Positions 16,951 to 26,252 of a stretch of DNA of 64,000 bases are shown here, in pieces. This DNA is from SMWC01 sp045561055 (GTDB taxonomy: Bacteria; Pseudomonadota; Gammaproteobacteria; Steroidobacterales; Rariloculaceae): contig JBJKYL010000010.1 in NCBI GenBank assembly GCA_045561055.1, positions 310,001 through 374,000 of the forward strand, written 5' to 3'. The notes under the pieces were generated by a model, which saw only the letters and a program-made list of their open reading frames with translations, made no database searches and was not told the origin of the DNA. The position numbers were made by a program, and so were the translations under genes. Position 1 is the stretch's first letter. Every line of letters begins with the position of its first letter.

Positions 16951-18674
16951 GCGTGCGACGAAAAAACAAGGATATTGTCTGGAAAAAGTGGCGAACTATG
17001 TTGTTGCTCGTCACTTTCGTCTTAGCTGGCCTAACGTTGGAAGGGCGTGTTCTTTATTTACAAATAACGAAGAAGGATTTCTTGGTTGCAGAGGGTGACA
17101 ATCGTCACCTCAGAACAGTTCAAATCTCTGCTAATCGGGGGCCGATCACCGACCGGCATGGTGAGCCGCTAGCTGTGAGTACGCCGGTTGACAGCATTTG
17201 GGCGGCCCCTAAGGTTCTCAAATCCTCCGTCGAGCGACTTGGCGAATTAGCGGCTGTCCTTGACGTCGAGTCCGACTGGTTAGCACGCCGGATAACAAGC
17301 AATCTTGATCGCGAGTTTATCTATCTGAAACGTCACCTCCGGCCGGACGATGCTGCTAACGCGTTGAGCCTCGGTTTACCGGGGGTCAGCACACTCAGAG
17401 AATATCGCCGCTACTATCCTGCCGGCGAGGTTACGGGCCATATTTTAGGTTTTACTGATATTGATGACCAAGGCCAGGAAGGACTCGAACTCGCTTATGA
17501 CCACTGGTTGCTAGGTGACGCAGGTGCTAAGCGCGTTCTTAGGGATAGCCAGGGTCGTATCATTGAGGATGTAGAATTGATCAGTCCTGCTCAGCCGGGC
17601 CGGACGCTCAAGACGAGTCTAGACCTGCGTGTCCAATATCTTGCATACCGCGAGCTCAAACAAGCCGTTGCAGATAGCCATGCGTTGTCTGGCTCGGTTG
17701 TGGTTCTAGATGTATCGACCAACGAAGTGTTAGCGATAGTCAACCAGCCAACCTACAACCCGAACAATCGCGCTCAACTCGAGGTAGCACGTTACCGTAA
17801 TCGTGCAGTGACCGACATTTTCGAGCCAGGTTCTAGTCTGAAGCCGTTTATCGTGGCTGCTGCACTTGAGTCGGGCGACTACGAACCAGGCTCGATGATC
17901 GATACTTCACCGGGTTATTTGCGCGTCGGCGGTAAAATTCTCACACGCGACTACAGTAATCTTGGCAAGATTGATGTCACGACGATGCTCGCTAAATCGA
18001 GTAGCGTCGGCGCCGCTAAGCTCGGATTAGAACTAGATCGTGAGCAACTATGGGCCGTGCTATCGAATTTCGGTATTGGCCGTTTGACTGATAGCGGTTT
18101 TCCGGGCGAGTCGGCAGGAGTTCTTAATAGGCCGCTTCATTGGGGGCCAGTTGGACAGGCTACCCTCGCATATGGCTACGGGCTTTCGGTAACGGCATTA
18201 CAACTCGCCCAGGCGTACAGCGTTATTGCTGCCGACGGCTTACGACGGCCCATCTCGCTACTTGTGCAGGACGAGTACGTTGCCGGTGAGCGTGTTGTGG
18301 AGGTCGATACGGCTCGCCGTCTTCGCGAGATGCTCGAAACTGTCGTTTCTCCGGCAGGCACCGGTCAACGGGCTTCAATTGCGAATTTTCGCGTTGCAGG
18401 AAAGACTGGAACTGCTAAAAAATTCAGTATTGGCGGATATTCCGACGATCGTTACTTGGCAGTGTTTGCGGGACTAGTACCAGTCAGCGATCCCAAGCTC
18501 GTTGCTGTGGTCGTGATCGATGAACCACAGGGCGAAGATTACTATGGCGGTGAGATAGCAGCCCCAGTTTTTTCGCGAATCCTCTCCGGCGCACTGCGTC
18601 TTATGGCTGTTCCGCCCGATGAACTTACCGAGCCACCGCTTGAGATTTTAGCTCAGGTGGAGGTAGATCGATGA
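16947..18674 (+). CDS. ftsI: Peptidoglycan D,D-transpeptidase FtsI (PBP3)
   Basis: Septal crosslinking enzyme that works with FtsW. 575 residues. Membrane helix at about 18-40, then the pedestal domain with NRGPITDRHGEPLAVSTPV, and the transpeptidase domain. The nucleophile motif SxxK is S296-S-L-K299 (FEPGSSLKPF). The third motif KTG is kept (VAGKTGTAKK). The second motif, normally S-X-N (KSSNVG), reads KSSSVG here: codon 353 at 18003-18005 is AGC (Ser) where Asn is expected. Asn takes part in substrate binding, so this is unusual. ATGA overlaps at both ends tie it to ftsL and murE. Confidence 0.96.
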   Translation: MSVRRKNKDIVWKKWRTMLLLVTFVLAGLTLEGRVLYLQITKKDFLVAEGDNRHLRTVQISANRGPITDRHGEPLAVSTPVDSIWAAPKVLKSSVERLGELAAVLDVESDWLARRITSNLDREFIYLKRHLRPDDAANALSLGLPGVSTLREYRRYYPAGEVTGHILGFTDIDDQGQEGLELAYDHWLLGDAGAKRVLRDSQGRIIEDVELISPAQPGRTLKTSLDLRVQYLAYRELKQAVADSHALSGSVVVLDVSTNEVLAIVNQPTYNPNNRAQLEVARYRNRAVTDIFEPGSSLKPFIVAAALESGDYEPGSMIDTSPGYLRVGGKILTRDYSNLGKIDVTTMLAKSSSVGAAKLGLELDREQLWAVLSNFGIGRLTDSGFPGESAGVLNRPLHWGPVGQATLAYGYGLSVTALQLAQAYSVIAADGLRRPISLLVQDEYVAGERVVEVDTARRLREMLETVVSPAGTGQRASIANFRVAGKTGTAKKFSIGGYSDDRYLAVFAGLVPVSDPKLVAVVVIDEPQGEDYYGGEIAAPVFSRILSGALRLMAVPPDELTEPPLEILAQVEVDR

Positions 18675-20140
18675 TGGCGGCGCTAGCGACAGCGGCGATT
18701 ACTCTGGGGGAAGTGTTTGGTGCAGCGGCCGGAAGCCTGGCTGGTATGAAAATAGATGATCTCGTCGTTGATAGCCGCCAGGTAAAACCGGGCACGGGTT
18801 TCGTTGCGTTGCCGGGAAGTCACGGCCACGGTCTTGATTATCTCGACGATGCGCGCGCGCGCGGTGCAACAGCGATCATCTATGAGCCCCTCGAAGATCA
18901 GCCGCGGGTGGATGCTCCCGCAATAGAAATCCCTGGTTTATCCTCGCAGCTTGGCCAAATCGCTAAGGCCTTTTTCGGCCGGCCGGCGGCTCCATTGAAA
19001 TTGGCCGGTGTTACTGGGACAAACGGCAAGAGTACGGTGGCGCATCTTATAGCCCAGGCACATACTCTCCGTGGTATAGATTGCGGTTATCTAGGGACGC
19101 TCGGTTACGGCGTTCCGCCAAATCTAACCGCTCAAACTTTAACGACACCTGATTGTCTGAGTTTGCACCGTACGTTGCGCTCGCTGGCCGTGGACTACGT
19201 GGCGTTGGAAGTGTCGTCGCATGCACTCGCTCAAGACCGAATTGCTGGATTGGAATTCGACACCGCAGTTTTTACCAATCTTTCGCAGGATCATCTTGAT
19301 TACCATGGGACTTTTGATAAGTACCGGGACGCGAAGGCCTCTTTGTTTGGGTTGGGGTCACTGCGTAATGCGGTGTTTTTCGTTGACGATCCGGCAGCTT
19401 CAGTGATAGCAAAACGGCTCGGTCCTGAGGTGACGCGTATTGACGTTAGCATGGAAAACAATGCGGATATCCGCGGCCGTCTGTTGACTTCGGATCTATA
19501 CGGAATTCAGCTGGAGGTTCAGGGTCCTGGTGGTCTAGCGATCATAAAGTCCTCCCTGGTTGGCGATTTTAATGCGGAAAATCTGTTACTTGCGATAGGC
19601 GTGTTGCTCGCATGGGATATTTCGCTAACGGATGCGTGCGATGCATTGGGTCGGTGTGCGAGTCTGCCCGGCCGGATGCAGGTGTTTGGCGGTGACCATG
19701 AGGCTCCATGGGTAATAGTCGACTATGCGCACACGCCAGCTGCATTAGCGCGAGTGCTTGAGAATTTGCAGCGTGCTGCGACGAGCGAGCTTTGGTGTGT
19801 ATTCGGCTGCGGCGGCCAGCGAGATTCGGGTAAACGTGCGGCTATGGGCAGCGCCGCCGCTCGAATCGCGAATCACATCGTACTCACCGACGATAATCCT
19901 CGTGAGGAAGATCCTGACGCGATCATTGCCGACATACGGTCAGGTATCCCATCGCACCCCCATGTTTGGGTTGAACACGATCGTGCTCTAGCGATTTCGG
20001 ATGCCGTCTGTCGAGCGCGCGTCGGCGATATCGTGCTCATTGCAGGTAAGGGGCATGAGCGCACCCAATCGATAGCCAGTGGGGAGCGCGAGTTTAGTGA
20101 TGATTTGGTTGTAGAGCAGGCTCTGGAGGCACGAACATGA
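18671..20140 (+). CDS. murE: UDP-MurNAc-tripeptide synthetase MurE (meso-diaminopimelate adding)
   Basis: Adds the third residue of the peptidoglycan stem peptide. 489 residues. P-loop VTGTNGKSTVAHL near residue 115 (Ser in place of the more common Thr after GK), VALEVSSHALAQDR, FTNLSQDHLDYHG, and VDYAHTPAAL. The specificity motif DNPR (LTDDNPREEDPD) indicates meso-diaminopimelate rather than lysine, as expected for a Gram-negative. ATGA overlap with ftsI and a 4-base overlap with murF. Confidence 0.97.
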   Translation: MMAALATAAITLGEVFGAAAGSLAGMKIDDLVVDSRQVKPGTGFVALPGSHGHGLDYLDDARARGATAIIYEPLEDQPRVDAPAIEIPGLSSQLGQIAKAFFGRPAAPLKLAGVTGTNGKSTVAHLIAQAHTLRGIDCGYLGTLGYGVPPNLTAQTLTTPDCLSLHRTLRSLAVDYVALEVSSHALAQDRIAGLEFDTAVFTNLSQDHLDYHGTFDKYRDAKASLFGLGSLRNAVFFVDDPAASVIAKRLGPEVTRIDVSMENNADIRGRLLTSDLYGIQLEVQGPGGLAIIKSSLVGDFNAENLLLAIGVLLAWDISLTDACDALGRCASLPGRMQVFGGDHEAPWVIVDYAHTPAALARVLENLQRAATSELWCVFGCGGQRDSGKRAAMGSAAARIANHIVLTDDNPREEDPDAIIADIRSGIPSHPHVWVEHDRALAISDAVCRARVGDIVLIAGKGHERTQSIASGEREFSDDLVVEQALEART

Positions 20141-21510
20141 TGCCCCGGACTCTAGCTGCCGTTGCAACCGAACTCGATGCACGACTCGTTGGCGACGATA
20201 CAAAGTTCCACCAGGTAGGTATCGATAGCCGTAAGATCCACAATGGCGCGCTTTTTGTTGCGATCGAAGGGGAGCGTTTGGATGGAAACGATTACGTTGC
20301 GCATGCGCATGCACGAGGCGCCGCTGGAGCACTAGTATCGCGGCAGATAGAAGTACCGTTGCCGCAGCTAAAGGTACCTGATACGCGCGTTGCGCTCGGA
20401 CACATGGCACGCGCCTGGCGCGCGAATTTCCCTATACCGGTGGTTGCTGTGACTGGTAGCAACGGTAAGACTACAGTCAAGGAAATGATTGCGAGCATTC
20501 TGAAGCGCAGTCGTCGGACTTGTGTGACTCAGGGCAACCTCAATAACGATATTGGTGTGCCCTTGACTATCATGGAGCTCGAAGACGAGCATGAGGCTCT
20601 AGTCGTTGAGCTCGGGGCAAACCACTCTGGTGAGATCGATTACCTCAGTGGTCTAGTGCAGCCGACGGTCGGTGTGATTACGAATGCTTGTGCTGCCCAC
20701 CTTGAAGGGTTCGAGTCCGTTGAAGGAGTAGCTACCGCAAAGGGCGAATTACTCGATCACTTACCGAGCACTGGTGACGCGGTACTAAATAACGATGATG
20801 GTTTCTGTGTCGATTGGCGTTTGCGCAGTCGCGCGAAATCTGTTTTGACTTTTGGTTTTGGGGCGGGAGCTGATTGCACTATTGTCGGTGATGTTGTTGC
20901 TGAAGTTTCCGGTTGTCAGTTCACGATGCAGTTACCCGAGGGCGAGCAGGTCAAGATTAATTTGCCGCTTGTCGGTCGGCACAATGTTCTTAACGCGTTA
21001 GCGGCGGCAGCGGCCGCACACGCGCTCGGTGTCCACACCGAGGATATCGTAAACGGTCTTAATGATGCCAACGCGGTCAAAGGCCGTCTAAATGTTCTTC
21101 ATGGTCGCGGGGGTGCTGCCATTATTGATGATAGCTACAACGCGAATCCGGCATCGGTGTGTGCTGCTCTCGACTACCTGGCGAGCGCGAATGGTATGCG
21201 CATTCTCGTGCTCGGTGATATGGCTGAGTTAGGCGCTGCGGCAATAGAGATGCACTGCGAGATAGGACGATACGCCACGCATCGGTGCGATGCGTTATTA
21301 ACTATTGGATCTCTAAGTAGGCATGCCGCTGATGCATTTGGGGCATGCGGTCAATCTTTCAAGAGCATCGCTGAGTTGAGTGAAGCTCTGGAGGTTCTGC
21401 TCGCTGAGGACGTGACCATACTCGTGAAGGGATCGCGTGTGATGGGTTTGGATCAGCTCGTTAGATTATTAAAGAGCGATGACATATCTGCTGAGGCGCC
21501 GTCTTGCTAA
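20137..21510 (+). CDS. murF: UDP-MurNAc-tripeptide--D-alanyl-D-alanine ligase MurF
   Basis: Adds D-Ala-D-Ala to the UDP-MurNAc tripeptide. 457 residues. P-loop VTGSNGKTTVKEM near residue 107, NLNNDIGVPLT, ELGANHSGEI, NAAHLEGF-like ACAAHLEGFESV, and the C-terminal DDSYNANPASV and LGDMAELG. Its D-Ala-D-Ala substrate needs a Ddl ligase, which is not in this cluster as it usually is. Overlaps murE by 4 bases and mraY by 7. Confidence 0.97.
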   Translation: MMPRTLAAVATELDARLVGDDTKFHQVGIDSRKIHNGALFVAIEGERLDGNDYVAHAHARGAAGALVSRQIEVPLPQLKVPDTRVALGHMARAWRANFPIPVVAVTGSNGKTTVKEMIASILKRSRRTCVTQGNLNNDIGVPLTIMELEDEHEALVVELGANHSGEIDYLSGLVQPTVGVITNACAAHLEGFESVEGVATAKGELLDHLPSTGDAVLNNDDGFCVDWRLRSRAKSVLTFGFGAGADCTIVGDVVAEVSGCQFTMQLPEGEQVKINLPLVGRHNVLNALAAAAAAHALGVHTEDIVNGLNDANAVKGRLNVLHGRGGAAIIDDSYNANPASVCAALDYLASANGMRILVLGDMAELGAAAIEMHCEIGRYATHRCDALLTIGSLSRHAADAFGACGQSFKSIAELSEALEVLLAEDVTILVKGSRVMGLDQLVRLLKSDDISAEAPSC

Positions 21511-22592
21511 TTTATCTCACCGAATATTTCGCGCAGATCTATTCTGGTTTCAACGTCTTTGGATATCTGACGATGCGCGCGATTCTTGGTGCTCTCACTG
21601 CGCTCGTGCTATCACTCGCAATTGGCCCGATTCTGATTAAGCGTTTCTCAATGCGGCGCTTGGGTCAGCCGATACGGCAGCTCGGGCCAGATTCACATCT
21701 CCCCAAGGCCGGCACACCAACTATGGGCGGCGCGTTAATTTTGTTTGCCATTGTCTTCAGTACATTGTTGTGGGCGGATCTTGAGAACCGTTTCGTTTGG
21801 ATCGTTCTCATCTCGACTTTGGCTTTTGGTGTAATCGGTTTTATCGATGATTACAAGAAACTCGTGATAGGCAATTCGAAAGGTGTCCGGCCATCTACCA
21901 AATTCTTCTGGCAATCTTTCATCGGCATTGGCAGTGCGCTTGCGTTTTACCTGACTGCGGACAATCCCGAGGTTGAGCACTCTCTCTTAATTCCCTATCT
22001 GCCGGATATGATGATGCCGCTGAGTATCTTCGTCTATGTTCCGTTTACTTATCTAGTAATCGTAGGTTCTTCCAACGCCGTCAACTTAACCGATGGTCTG
22101 GATGGACTCGCGATCATGCCCACCGTACTCGTCGGCAGTGCGCTGGGCGTGTTTGCATACGTTGCAGGCAATATCGTCTTCTCGGGTTATCTCGGGGTCC
22201 CGTATATAGCAGGAGCCGGAGAGATGTTGGTTTTTTGTGCGGCCCTGGCTGGCGCCGGTCTGGGCTTCTTGTGGTTCAACACCTATCCCGCGCAGGTTTT
22301 TATGGGCGACATCGGAGCTCTTGCTCTTGGTGCCGCTTTGGGCCTGGTGGCTGTGGTGGTGAGGCAGGAATTGGTGTTGTTCATTATGGGCGGTGTTTTC
22401 GTTGTCGAAACCGTCTCGGTCATTATCCAAGTTGCCTCCTACAAGTTGACCGGCCGGCGTATTTTTCGCATGGCGCCGCTACATCATCACTTCGAGCTTA
22501 AGGGTTGGCCGGAGCCGAAAGTGATTGTGCGGTTTTGGATTGTCACCGTGATTTTGGTGTTGATTGGATTAGCGAGTCTAAAGATAAGATGA
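21504..22592 (+). CDS. mraY: Phospho-MurNAc-pentapeptide transferase MraY
   Basis: Inner-membrane enzyme that moves phospho-MurNAc-pentapeptide onto undecaprenyl phosphate to make lipid I. 362 residues, about ten membrane helices. Start TTG 21504. Catalytic and metal-binding Asp clusters are clear: FIDDYKKL, NAVNLTDGLDGLA and VFMGDIGALALGAALG; the HHH block appears as MAPLHHHFELKGWPE near the C-terminus. Overlaps murF. Confidence 0.97.
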   Translation: MLIYLTEYFAQIYSGFNVFGYLTMRAILGALTALVLSLAIGPILIKRFSMRRLGQPIRQLGPDSHLPKAGTPTMGGALILFAIVFSTLLWADLENRFVWIVLISTLAFGVIGFIDDYKKLVIGNSKGVRPSTKFFWQSFIGIGSALAFYLTADNPEVEHSLLIPYLPDMMMPLSIFVYVPFTYLVIVGSSNAVNLTDGLDGLAIMPTVLVGSALGVFAYVAGNIVFSGYLGVPYIAGAGEMLVFCAALAGAGLGFLWFNTYPAQVFMGDIGALALGAALGLVAVVVRQELVLFIMGGVFVVETVSVIIQVASYKLTGRRIFRMAPLHHHFELKGWPEPKVIVRFWIVTVILVLIGLASLKIR

Positions 22593-22609
22593 CCCTGTTG
22601 GGTGACTAG

Positions 22610-23995
22610 ATGATAAGGAGTGATAGACGTGTCTTCGAGCGATACGATGGGAGCGTGGTGACGATCGCAGCGCATGATTTCCGAGTGCTGGTAGTTGGAC
22701 TTGGCGTAACCGGAGTTGCTACCGCACGTTATCTTGCTGCGCGTGGCGTTGACGTAACGGTAATCGACAGTCGTGCGGCGCCTCCTGGTCTTGCTGACCT
22801 GAGTAGTTCGAATCCGGCCATTAAGGTTGTGACCGAGAGCGAAGATCCACGCTGGCTTGAAGGCATTGGCCAGGTCGTGCTGTCTCCCGGCCTTGCGCTC
22901 GATTCGCCGATTGCCGAGCACGCGGTCCGACTTGGGATTCCCGTAGTCGGCGACATCGAGCTATTCGCACGCGATGTGGCGGTACCAGTGCTAGCTATTA
23001 CGGGCACCAACGGCAAGAGTACCGTCGTAACTTTACTGGAAAGAATGCTGTCTGCGACCGGCCTTGACGTTGCTGCTGGAGGTAATATTGGACCGCCAGC
23101 GCTGCAACTCCTGGAGGAAAACGCGGAAATTCATATTTTGGAGGTCTCGAGTTTCCAGTTAGAGACAACGCAGAGCTTAACTCCCGACGCTGCTGTTGTT
23201 CTCAACGTCTCGCCTGATCATTTGGATCGGCATGGCACGCTCGCTGAGTATGCAGCGTTGAAGGCTAAGCTCTTGCAATCCGCGAAATGTGCCGTATTCA
23301 ATAGAGATGATCCGCTGGTTTGCGCAATGGTAAGCGGACACCCTAATGCCATCCCGTTTTCGCTGCTCGAGGAAACTGAGGGAGGTTATGGTGTCGTTGA
23401 GCATAAGGGTGAACGATGGCTGGCTCATGCATGTGAGCCTTTGTTGCCGGCGGCTACTTTACGTATGCCAGGGATACACAACGAAGCCAATGCATTGGCG
23501 GCTCTTGCTCTCGCGAGCGTTTTAGATTGCGATATCGAGCCGCAGTTGACGGCGTTACGAGAATTCACAGGGCTGCCCCACCGATGCGAATGGGTGGCGG
23601 AGCGTGACGGGGTAACTTTCATCAATGATTCTAAAGGCACGAATGTTGCTGCGAGTGTGGCAGCCCTCGAAGGCATTAAGGGCCCATACGTCCTTATCGC
23701 AGGTGGTCAGGGTAAGGGAGCTGACTTTAGTCCTCTCGTCGCGAGTGCGCGCGGTAAGCTTCTGGGAGTGGTCGTAATTGGTGAAGCAGCCGATGAGCTC
23801 GGGGCTCTCTTTACCCAAACATGTCCGGTGAGATTGGCGGGAGATATGGATGCTGCGGTTAATCTCGCCGTCGAGTTAGCGCCTAGCGGATCGACCATAC
23901 TGCTATCTCCCGCCTGCGCGAGTTTGGATATGTTCGTTGATTACACACACCGAGGCGATGCATTCATTGCTTCGGTAAAGGGATTGGCGCTATGA
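22610..23995 (+). CDS. murD: UDP-MurNAc-L-alanine--D-glutamate ligase MurD
   Basis: Adds D-glutamate to UDP-MurNAc-L-Ala. Up to 461 residues. P-loop ITGTNGKSTVVTLLE, GGNIGPPAL, VLEVSSFQLETT, LNVSPDHLDRHGT, INDSKGTNVAAS and LLSPACASLDMF are present. The start is uncertain: ATG 22610 adds about 16 residues ahead of the Rossmann start (FRVLVVGLGVTG); GTG 22658 with GGGAG just upstream gives a more typical N-terminus. The AAGGAG at 22615-22620 points to an out-of-frame GTG and probably does not set the start. ATGA overlap with ftsW. Confidence 0.95.
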   Translation: MIRSDRRVFERYDGSVVTIAAHDFRVLVVGLGVTGVATARYLAARGVDVTVIDSRAAPPGLADLSSSNPAIKVVTESEDPRWLEGIGQVVLSPGLALDSPIAEHAVRLGIPVVGDIELFARDVAVPVLAITGTNGKSTVVTLLERMLSATGLDVAAGGNIGPPALQLLEENAEIHILEVSSFQLETTQSLTPDAAVVLNVSPDHLDRHGTLAEYAALKAKLLQSAKCAVFNRDDPLVCAMVSGHPNAIPFSLLEETEGGYGVVEHKGERWLAHACEPLLPAATLRMPGIHNEANALAALALASVLDCDIEPQLTALREFTGLPHRCEWVAERDGVTFINDSKGTNVAASVAALEGIKGPYVLIAGGQGKGADFSPLVASARGKLLGVVVIGEAADELGALFTQTCPVRLAGDMDAAVNLAVELAPSGSTILLSPACASLDMFVDYTHRGDAFIASVKGLAL

Positions 23996-25161
23996 ACTCG
24001 GCGCTTGAGATTCGTGGGTTCAATCTTGATGCACCATCGTTCGCGGCGATTATTGCGTTACTCGTGCTCGGTATTATCATAATGAGTTCCGCATCTATTT
24101 CTCTCGCTGACCGTGATATAGGCGAGCCGTTGTTCTTCTTTTCTCGTCAGCTCGGCGCTGTGTTTATTGGGCTTCTAGCCGCGTTGATACTGACGATGAT
24201 TCCTACCGAGCTATGGTATAGGTATCACTGGGTATTATTGATTGCCTGCATGCTGCTTTTGGTGTCGGTATTTTTGCCAGGCTTTAGTCGCACTGTGAAC
24301 GGTAGTACGCGCTGGTTGGATTTTGGGGCAATTTCTCTTCAGCCGTCTGAACCCGCGCGGGTCTGTCTGATTCTCTATCTAGGAAGTTATATTGTCCGTC
24401 AGCAAGCTAGCTTAAGCGCGAGCTTAGTTGGTTTCCTGAAGCCGATGATAGCGGTAACAGTGGTGTCCGCACTGCTCCTATTTCAACCAGATTTCGGTGC
24501 CGCAGTTGTTGTTACGTTGACGAGCATAGGCTTGTTATTCATTGGTGGTGCAAGAATCCGTGATTTTGTTGTCGCATTCTGTATTGCGTCCGTAGCGCTA
24601 TCGGCGCTGGCTTACTCTACGCCGTATCGAATGGAACGTTTGCTCGGGTTTCTTGACCCCTGGGCTGATCCTTACGGAAAGGGCTTTCAGTTGACGCAAT
24701 CGCTAATCGCAGTTGGCCGAGGAAATTGGTTTGGTGTTGGTCTCGGTGATAGCGTGCAAAAACTTTTCTATCTTCCTGAAGCCCATACTGATTTCGTGTT
24801 CGCTGTCTTAGCTGAAGAGCTAGGCTTCATGGGCGTAACACTTACCGTGCTGTTGTTCGGTGTGATTGTATTAAGGGCTATTGCGCTAGGGCCTAAGGCC
24901 GCTTCGGTGAATATGCCGTTTCATGGTTTGGTCAGTACCGGTATTGCTATGACGCTCGGATTACAGGCTTTCATAAATATGGGCGTCAATACTGGCATGT
25001 TGCCGACGAAGGGTTTGACATTGCCGTTGATCAGTTACGGGCGCACTAGCATGGTCACTACGCTGATATCACTGGGGTTACTAATACGTATTCAGCACGA
25101 GGTTCAGAATGAGGTGTGTCGCCGCGTTACCGTGCGTGCGCAGAGGAAGAAAAAGCAATGA
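23992..25161 (+). CDS. ftsW: Septal peptidoglycan glycosyltransferase FtsW
   Basis: SEDS-family polymerase that makes septal glycan strands from lipid II together with FtsI. 389 residues with about ten membrane helices. Family blocks: SSASISLADR, GSTRWLDFGAISLQPSEPAR (LQPSE is the signature), LLLFQPDFGAAVV with the catalytic-region Asp, QSLIAVGRGNWFGVGLGDS, LPEAHTDFVFAVLAEELGF and the GLTLPLISYGRTS end. Residues after LQPSE are P-A-R, slightly off the common F-A-K. ATGA overlaps on both sides. Confidence 0.96.
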   Translation: MNSALEIRGFNLDAPSFAAIIALLVLGIIIMSSASISLADRDIGEPLFFFSRQLGAVFIGLLAALILTMIPTELWYRYHWVLLIACMLLLVSVFLPGFSRTVNGSTRWLDFGAISLQPSEPARVCLILYLGSYIVRQQASLSASLVGFLKPMIAVTVVSALLLFQPDFGAAVVVTLTSIGLLFIGGARIRDFVVAFCIASVALSALAYSTPYRMERLLGFLDPWADPYGKGFQLTQSLIAVGRGNWFGVGLGDSVQKLFYLPEAHTDFVFAVLAEELGFMGVTLTVLLFGVIVLRAIALGPKAASVNMPFHGLVSTGIAMTLGLQAFINMGVNTGMLPTKGLTLPLISYGRTSMVTTLISLGLLIRIQHEVQNEVCRRVTVRAQRKKKQ

Positions 25162-26252
25162 ATGCCGGCCCAATCATGATTCTCGCGGGGGGTACCGGCG
25201 GCCACGTGTTCCCAGGACTTGCGGTAGCAAAAGTTTTGCGTGAGCGAGAGCAATCAGTGGTGTGGATGGGGACGCGTAAAGGGCTCGAAGCCCGCCTTGT
25301 ACCTGAGGCCGGCATCAACATAGAGTGGATTTCCGTGTCCGGTATAAGAGGCCGCGGCCCGCTTGCTTGGCTCATAGCACCTTTTCGTATCGTGTTAGCG
25401 GTTTACCAGGCTTTTGTAGCTCTTCGGCGATGTCGGCCGGTCGTGGTGCTCGGCCTCGGCGGTTTCGTTTCCGGTCCTGGTGGTCTTGCTGCCTGGTTAA
25501 CTCGGAGGCCGCTACTCATTCATGAACAGAACGCGGTTGCTGGGACGACTAATCGCGTTCTCGCGCGATTCGCACAACGAATATTTAGCGCTTTCCCGGA
25601 AAGCTTCCCATCATCTGTTGAGGCCGAACTCATCGGTAACCCTGTTCGCGAATCTATCGTTGGGTTACCTGTCCCATCAAAGCGCTTCGCATCAGGATCA
25701 GATTCCACGAAAGCAGTGCGGGTCCTCGTGCTCGGTGGCAGTCAAGGTGCGAGCATTTTGAATAATCAAGTCCCCGCAGCTTTACAGCTACTACCCCCCG
25801 GGGTTGCAGTCGATGTTTGGCACCAAACAGGCAGAAGGATTGTCGAGGCAGAGATGGCTTATTCTAGTACCAATGTTGTGCCGCGACTTGATACGTTTAT
25901 TGATGATATGTCGGTGGCATATGGCTGGGCAGACTTAGTGATATGTCGCGCGGGCGCGCTTACGATTTCGGAGCTCTCTGCGGTCGGAATCGGCGCAATC
26001 TTAGTCCCGTTTCCGTTCGCGGTCGATAACCATCAATTGAAGAATGCGCAAAGTTTCGCGTCACAGGGTGCTGGTATCGTTATTCCGGAGAATAAATTTA
26101 ATCCCGAGCGGCTAGCTAAGGAAATTAGTGACTTAGTCGATAATCAAGCAGTGCTTGAGCTTCTAGCTGAAAGGGCCCGGGCACAGGCTAAGCCGCGCGC
26201 AGCAGAGATGCTCGCCAACGCTTGCCTGGAGTACGCGGAGGTTCGTTCATGA
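25158..26252 (+). CDS. murG: Lipid II synthase MurG
   Basis: Peripheral membrane GT-B enzyme that adds GlcNAc to lipid I to give lipid II. 364 residues from ATG 25158, set by the ATGA overlap with ftsW and GGAAG 8 bases upstream. N-terminal glycine loop ILAGGTGGHVFPGLAVA, GLGGFVSGPGG, HEQNAVAGTTNR, and the UDP-GlcNAc loop LVLGGSQGASILN; C-terminal VICRAGALTISELSAVG and PFPFAVDNHQLKNA are typical. Overlaps murC by 4 bases. Confidence 0.97.
   Translation: MNAGPIMILAGGTGGHVFPGLAVAKVLREREQSVVWMGTRKGLEARLVPEAGINIEWISVSGIRGRGPLAWLIAPFRIVLAVYQAFVALRRCRPVVVLGLGGFVSGPGGLAAWLTRRPLLIHEQNAVAGTTNRVLARFAQRIFSAFPESFPSSVEAELIGNPVRESIVGLPVPSKRFASGSDSTKAVRVLVLGGSQGASILNNQVPAALQLLPPGVAVDVWHQTGRRIVEAEMAYSSTNVVPRLDTFIDDMSVAYGWADLVICRAGALTISELSAVGIGAILVPFPFAVDNHQLKNAQSFASQGAGIVIPENKFNPERLAKEISDLVDNQAVLELLAERARAQAKPRAAEMLANACLEYAEVRS

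Noticed and set aside
19015..19040. MurE P-loop with Ser after GK
   Set aside because: GKS and GKT both occur in Mur ligases; not a meaningful defect.
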